From contig OY482854.1 of the NCBI GenBank assembly GCA_960531495.1, positions 34,412,450 through 34,476,449 on the forward strand: DNA of 64,000 nt. The letters run 5' to 3'. The translations under genes and the position numbers were made by a program. Below are positions 58,153 to 64,000 of the stretch, piece by piece. The first letter of the stretch is position 1. Each line of letters opens with the position of its first letter. Below the pieces are notes generated by a model. That model was not told the origin of the DNA, did no database searches, and saw nothing but the letters and a program-made list of their open reading frames with translations. Source of the stretch: Zeus faber (lineage: Eukaryota > Chordata > Actinopteri > Zeiformes > Zeidae).

Positions 58153-61095
58153 TTGGTTGAGTACTGTATTGATGATCCCGTCTACCCAGTTTGGGTAGCC
58201 TGGTATGTATTGGTGAGTACTTTTCCTATGTTCCCCCCTGGCCAGCAAGGGCAGTTTGGTATAGGGGACCCAAGGTAATGCACGGGCCGTCGCACGTTAT
58301 CAAGATTCTCCAATCCCGTATTATGTTAGGTAGAGAGTAAGGTTCCTGTTCAAGTTGTTGCGGATGGTTAAGAACGTTTTGTTTGTTTTTTGTTCTGGGT
58401 TTAACCGTGGCAAAATACACCTTGTTGGTTTTTGTTTCAAGTTGTTATGGATGGTTAAGAACACCCTATTTGTTTTTTTTGGGTGTTCATTTGTTATGGG
58501 TTTAAGCGTGGTTAAATAAACCTTATTTGTTTTTGTTCCAAGTTGTTACGAATGGTTAAGATCACCTTGTTTGATTTGTTGAGTACTGTATTGATGATTC
58601 CGTTTACCCAGTTGGGTATCCTGGCATGTATTGGTGAGTACTATTCCTATGTTCCCCCCTGGCCAGCATGGGCAGTTTGGTATAGGGGACCAAAGGTAAT
58701 GCACGGTCTTGGTAAGATAATACATATAATGGGTTATAAGGAGAATCTGCTTTCCGAGGCACAGGCTAGGTTAGGTTGGTTGAGTACTGTATTGATGATC
58801 CCGTCTACCCAGTTTGGGTAGCCTGGTATGTATTGGTGAGTACTTTTCCTATGTTCCCCCCTGGCCAGCAAGGGCAGTTTGGTATAGGGGACCAAAGGTA
58901 ATGCACGGGCCGTCGCACGTTATCAAGATTCTCCAATCCCGTATTATGTTAGGTAGAGAGTTAGGTTCCTGTTCAAGTTGTTGCGGATGGTTAAGAACGT
59001 TTTGTTTGTTTTTTGTTCTGGGTGTAAACGTGGTTAAATACACCTTGTTTGTTTTTGTTTCCAGTTGTTTATGGATGGTTAAGAACACCCTATTTGTTTT
59101 ATTTGGGTGTTCATTTGTTATGGGTTTAAGCGTGGTTAAATAAACCTTGTTTGTTTTTGTTTCAAGTTGTTACGAATGGTTAAGATCACCTTGTTTGTTT
59201 TTTTGGTTACGGGTTTAAGCGTGGTTAGGTACACCTTATTTGTTTCTGTTTCAAGTTTTTACGGATTGGTTCAGAACACCTTGTTTGTTCCTTATTACGG
59301 GTTTAAGCGTGGTTAAGTACACCTTGTTAGTTTCTTGTTTAAAGTTGTTACGGATGGTTAAGATCACCTTGTTTGTTTTTTTGGTTACGGGTTTAAGCGT
59401 GGTTAGGTACACCTTATTTGTTTCTGTTACAAGTTTTTACGGATTGGTTCAGAACACCTTGTTTGTTCCTTATTACGGGTTTAAGCGTGGTTAAGTACAC
59501 CTTGTTAGTTTCTTGTTTAAAGTTGTTACGGATGGTAAGAAAACCTTGTTTGTTTTTTATTACGAGTTTAAGCGTGGTTAGGTACACCTTATTGTTTTTT
59601 GATTTGGGTTTGTTGAGTACTGTATAGATGATTCCGTTTACCCAGTTGGGTATCCTGGCATGTATTGGTGAGTACTATTCCTATGTTCCCCCCTGGCCAG
59701 CATGGGCAGTTTGGTATAGGGGACCAAAGGTAATGCACGGGCCGTCGCACGTTATCAAGATTCTCCAATCCCGTATTATGTTAGGTAGAGAGTTAGGTTC
59801 CTGTTTAAGTTGTTGCGGATGGTTAAGAACGTTTTGTTTGTTTTTTGTTCTGGGTTTAAACGTGGTTAAATACACCTTGTTTGTTTTTGTTTCCAGTTGT
59901 TTATGGATGGTTAAGAACACCCTATTTGTTTTATTTGGGTGTTCATTTGTTATGGGTTTAAGCGTGGTTAAATAAACCTTTTTTGTTTTTGTTTCAAGTT
60001 GTTACGAATGGTTAAGATCACCTTGTTTGTTTTTTTGGTTACGGGTTTAAGCGTGGTTAGGTACACCTTATTTGTTTCTGTTTCAAGTTTTTACGGATTG
60101 GTTCAGAACACCTTGTTTGTTCCTTATTACGGGTTTAAGCGTGGTTAAGTACACCTTGTTAGTTTCTTGTTTAAAGTTGTTACGGATGGTTAAGAAAACC
60201 TTGTTTGTTTTTTATTACGAGTTTAAGCGTGGTTAGGTACACCTTATTGTTTTTTGTTTCAAGTTGTTACGGATGGTTAAGCGCACCCTGTTTCTTCTTT
60301 CTCTGAATTTCCATATGATTACTTTTAGGAATTTAGGACACATTCATCAGTAGTGTACCTCAGGATCATTGAGTGTTTCAGCCTTTTAAACAAACTATAC
60401 ACCCTCTCCTTGAGGCAGGCCACCTGGGTTTGATCAAGACCCTGGTGTGTGTCCCCCGGTCAATTGGTTTTATTTAAAAAAAATTTGTTCGTTGGATTTC
60501 GTTGCATTTGGGTACGACCTTTATACGTTGGTAGGATATTCTTTTCCTTAGACTTTGAGTTTTTTTTGGTTAGGTTCTGTCTTTGTCATTGGGTAGTTCT
60601 TACTATGGTCATTCGGATTTTGTTGAGTTTGGGTACGGTCTTTCTTTGTCGGTAAGATATTTCTGTCCTAGGATTCTGTTGAGTTTGGGTAAGTTTGTAT
60701 CACTATTTTTTCTTAAGGTGCCTCCGGTATTATTGGTTGGACTTTGTTGAGCTTGGATACGTTGCCTTTTAATTTATCCCAGGTACATTTCTGCTGTTGT
60801 TAGACGAGGTAGTCGAGTTTGGCTAAATTGAAATACCGTTGTTCTAACGTTATTCAAGTTGGTCGGGTTTTGGTTATTTTCTTGGGTAAGCTATCGTCTG
60901 TTTGATGATAGTTTGGTTACTTCGGTTATAATGGATAATAAGATCTGATTACGGGTATGTCTTGGGAGTAAGGATAAATTAGACCTAGTAGAGTAAGTGG
61001 TTACTGTTATCTCCTAGGTATTATTATACAGGTTGGGTTAAAGGATGGAGATAGGTAGTTAGTTCTAAAAGGTCTAGGTCCCGGTGCATCCACGG

Positions 61096-61225
61096 CCTGG
61101 TCCCTAAGTTTGGACCAGGGGATGAGGAAATAAGGGTGTGAAAATTTAAATTGCTGTAAAAACAGCATTCTACTTTTAAAGGAACAATTCCTGTGTCCCG
61201 TACACCGCACAACTCCAGGAATTGT
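61096..61225. other. stem-loop cluster, C5
   Basis: Same three perfect inverted repeats. Confidence 0.58.
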
Positions 61226-61732
61226 CCAATATATCTATGTTTTTTTTAGTTTTACACCTAGAAACCTTGGATAACACTTACCCCAGCCAGGTCTTCATTA
61301 TTTTATCACTTAAATTTCGTATAGGGTCTACTCGGGTTATGTCTTTCACCCTCCTGGTTCCTGGGATTTTATGTTTTTAATAATGTAGTTGGGGTCCTGA
61401 ATATTATATTTAGAATTTCATTAAACGATTGGTGGCATATAAATATTTTTTCGTGCAATAAAATGCGTGAAGAAATTAAAATTAAAAGTACCCATGGTTC
61501 ATAGCGGTTTTTTTCGGTAGGAACGGCCGCTACTTCCTGAAGGGGAGTCTCTAGCATGATGTTCATCCTCTGATTGGTCCTCTATAATTATCCCATAATT
61601 CCTCTATTTTATTAGTTGACTATGTTTTTGTATGTTAAATAATTTTCAATAGCCTACTGAAATTATTTTAACCAGAAAAAACATCGCGGAAGTGTTTCAT
61701 TAACGTGGGGATGTTGTAGGTTTTTTTTTAAA

Positions 61733-62028
61733 AAACGGTACCATGAGCGATAGCGGTAGCGCTTGTAATGACATGACAGCGGGAAAACAAAATAATCTCC
61801 GGGTGGACAACTTCTGTCCAAAACAATCCGGTCGACAGCGAGCAACTCGCCGCCGAGAAAACCGGCCCTCAAAGAGAAGTAAAGGCAGTCCATCGGCATC
61901 GCGAGCGAAACTCGCGCCGCGATTAAAGTGGCACTCCATCACTCTCGGTGGATCCGGCTGACTACACACACTACGCGTGGGGCTATACACCTGGGCACGG
62001 AGAACGCTCCGTGTTGGAATGTCCGTAG
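61733..62028. promoter_or_regulatory. CpG-rich GC block nearest the telomere
   Basis: The most distal copy, about 1.6 kb inside the terminal TTAGGG tract. Stem-loops lie at 61804-61820, 61900-61916 and 61996-62013. If any copy drives telomere-directed transcription, this one would give the shortest leader, followed by about 0.7 kb of degenerate UUAGGG-like sequence, two partial or complete R318 repeats and the true telomere. The role is inferred from composition and position only. Confidence 0.45.
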
Positions 62029-62360
62029 TCATTATATAAATATATAAATAAATAGAAAAAACTAATAAATAAATACATAAATAATTTAGAAAAAATCTAT
62101 AAATATATAAAAAAATATATATAAAAAATATAATAAAAACATAATAAAAAAATATATATGAAAAAAATATAATAAAAACATAATAAAAAAATATATATAT
62201 ATGAAAAAAATATATATATATAAAAACAAACCTTCCCACATAACTATTCATTTTAACTACATCTGTAGTAATTAGAGATTTTAGGGTTGGGGAAAGGGGT
62301 GGGGTTTTTTTTGTTACGTTTTTTTTATATATAAAAAAGATTGGGTAACAGTGATGGTTT

Positions 62361-63091
62361 TAGAGCTAAGGTTAGGTTTAGGGTTAGGTCTAAGGTTAGG
62401 CTCAGGGCTAGGTTTAGGGTTAGGTTTAGGGTTAGGTTTAGGGTTAGGTTTAGGGTTAGATTGAGGGTTAGATTGAGGGTTAGATTGAGGGTTAAGTTTA
62501 GGGTTGGATTGAGGGTTAAGTTTAGGGTTAGGTTTAGGGTTAGGTTAAGCGCTAGGGTTAGGTTTAGGGTCGGGTTTAGGGCTAGGTCTTAGGGTTAACG
62601 TTAGGGTTAGGTTTAGAACCAGGGCTAGGGTTAGTTTTAGGGTTAGGTTTAGGGCTAGGTTAGGGTTAGGGTTAGGGGTTAGGGGTTAGGGTTAGGGTTA
62701 GGGTGGGGAATATGGTTAGGGTAGGGGTTGGGGTTAGGTTTAGATTCAGAGTTAGGTTGGGGTTAGTTAAGCTTAAGGTTGGGGTTGGGGTTAGGGTTAG
62801 GGTTAGGGTTGGGAATGTGTTGAGGGTAGGGGTTAAGTTTAGGGTTTAGGTCCGGATTCAGGATTGGGTAAGGGTTAATAGGGTTAGGGTTAGGGTTAGG
62901 GTTAGGAATGTGTTAAGGGTAGGGGTTAGGGTTAGGGTTAGGTTTGGATTCAAGGACTCGTGTTAAGGGTTAGGGTTAGGGTTTAGGGTTTGGGTTAGGG
63001 TTTGGGTTAGGGTTAGGGTTAGGGTTGGGAATATGTTAAGGGTTAGGGTTAGGGGTTAGGGTTAGGGTTAGGGTTGGGAATGTGTTGAGGG
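62361..63091 (+). repeat. degenerate telomere-like array, C5
   Basis: Same as C1. It is separated from the true telomere by about 0.56 kb of R318 sequence, so it is not simply the decayed base of the present telomere. Confidence 0.88.
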
Positions 63092-63100
63092 TTTACCAAG

Positions 63101-63657
63101 TATATTGGGATAGACTCCGGGTTACGGTTAGTTTGTTTGTTATGAAGATTAATTAATTATAAGGTTTATTTTTAGAAGGAGCAAGAGGGAGGTAGGAGGG
63201 AGGTAGAGGGAAGGAGAGCCGTCTGTTCGGACTGCATTCTCCTCCTGCCTGTTCGGGCTGTTCTCTACCGTCCCAACTCTCTCATTTTCATGAGAGAAAG
63301 GGAAGAGAGTGAAAAAAAGGTTTGTGAGTTAAATTGTTTGGGTTATTTTGTTCGGGCATAAATTCTAATTGGTCCTAGGTGGTAGTGGGTTATATTAATC
63401 CGGTAATGTTATATCAAGTATATTGGGATAGATACCGGGTTACGGTTAGTTGGTTTGTTATGAAGATTAATTCATTATAAGGTTTATTTTTAGAAGGAGC
63501 AAGAGGGAGGTAGGAGGGAGGTAGAGGGAAGGAGAGCCGTCTGTTCGGACTGCATTCTCCTCCTGCCTGTTCGGGCTGTTCTCTACCGTCCCAACTCTCT
63601 CATTTTCATGAGAGAAAGGGAAGAGAGTGAAAAAAAGGTTTGTGAGTTAAATTGTTT
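63101..63657 (+). repeat. R318 repeats, C5 (one full, one truncated)
   Basis: Copies start at 63101 and 63419. The second stops after ATTGTTT, just before a GGGTTA that is shared with the telomere repeat. Both retain a complete K element. Confidence 0.95.
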
Positions 63658-64000
63658 GGGTTAGGGTTAGGGTTAGGGTTAGGGTTAGGGTTAGGGTTAG
63701 GGTTAGGGTTAGGGTTAGGGTTAGGGTTAGGGTTAGGGTTAGGGTTAGGGTTAGGGTTAGGGTTAGGGTTAGGGTTAGGGTTAGGGTTAGGGTTAGGGTT
63801 AGGGTTAGGGTTAGGGTTAGGGTTAGGGTTAGGGTTAGGGTTAGGGTTAGGGTTAGGGTTAGGGTTAGGGTTAGGGTTAGGGTTAGGGTTAGGGTTAGGG
63901 TTAGGGTTAGGGTTAGGGTTAGGGTTAGGGTTAGGGTTAGGGTTAGGGTTAGGGTTAGGGTTAGGGTTAGGGTTAGGGTTAGGGTTAGGGTTAGGGTTAG
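63658..64000 (+). repeat. terminal telomere, perfect TTAGGG
   Basis: About 57 uninterrupted TTAGGG repeats reaching the last base of the window, G-rich strand 5'->3' outward, as at a right chromosome end. The true length cannot be told because the window stops inside the tract. The first GGGTTA is native to the R318 repeat. Confidence 0.98.

Larger units (their letters stand above)
52542..58775 (+). repeat. C4: 6234-bp C unit
   Basis: Tandem copy. P at 52542 and 58153, P' at 53375, truncated P' at 58575. Confidence 0.95.
58776..63657 (+). repeat. C5: terminal C unit, truncated by the telomere
   Basis: Follows C2-C4 from P (58776) and P' (59609) through U, the CpG-rich block and the telomere-like array. 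It ends at about base 239 of its second R318 repeat, where the terminal telomere begins. The last two R318 repeats, the second P, the truncated P' and tail Z are missing. Confidence 0.95.

Overview
This window is the right-hand end of a eukaryotic chromosome. It is subtelomeric DNA that finishes in a perfect TTAGGG tract (63658-64000) with the G-rich strand running 5'->3' toward the window end, as expected at a right telomere. TTAGGG is shared by animals, most filamentous fungi, trypanosomatids and other groups, and I recognise no lineage-specific gene, so the organism stays unresolved. I find no convincing protein-coding gene. The open frames are short, sit on both strands of repeats, and are copied along with the repeats.

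Layout. Everything is in one head-to-tail orientation. (1) 1-1257: a B-type repeat entered in its middle. (2) 1258-2318: partial A-type unit. (3) 2319-15337: two nearly identical A units of about 6.51 kb. (4) 15338-16879: a third A unit cut short. (5) 16880-17153: about 45 perfect TTAGGG repeats, a buried former telomere. (6) 17154-29427: eight nearly identical B units of 1530-1547 bp, then a ninth truncated at 30295. (7) 30296-33839: a diverged A/C-type unit (C0) with a 178-bp higher-order minisatellite. (8) 33840-58775: four C units of exactly 6234 bp. (9) 58776-63657: a fifth C unit broken inside a 318-bp repeat and capped by the terminal telomere.

Modules. A, B and C are variants of one blueprint. 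It runs: P (about 198 bp, with two TGAGTACT boxes around a hairpin); a 43-45-bp minisatellite; a conserved module M of about 170 bp; a degenerate repeat of about 60 bp; in A and C only, a roughly 1-kb block U with a stem-loop cluster, a CpG-rich GC block and an AT-rich tract; a degenerate TTAGGG-like array; a structured element K (single in B, carried on 318-bp tandem repeats in A and C); and a tail Z ending in TTAGG. No rRNA, tRNA, CRISPR or recognisable transposase or reverse-transcriptase gene was seen.

Interpretation (inference). The sequence reads like stratigraphy of repeated end loss and end rebuilding: break, telomere healing, capture of a new subtelomeric element beginning at the same base of P, then tandem amplification. 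This resembles the logic of yeast Y' elements, but no homology is claimed. Most notable are the fixed left boundary of P joined to many different flanks, the buried telomere, the exact site of terminal telomere addition, and the CpG-rich block about 1.6 kb inside the telomere, a candidate start site for telomeric-repeat RNA.
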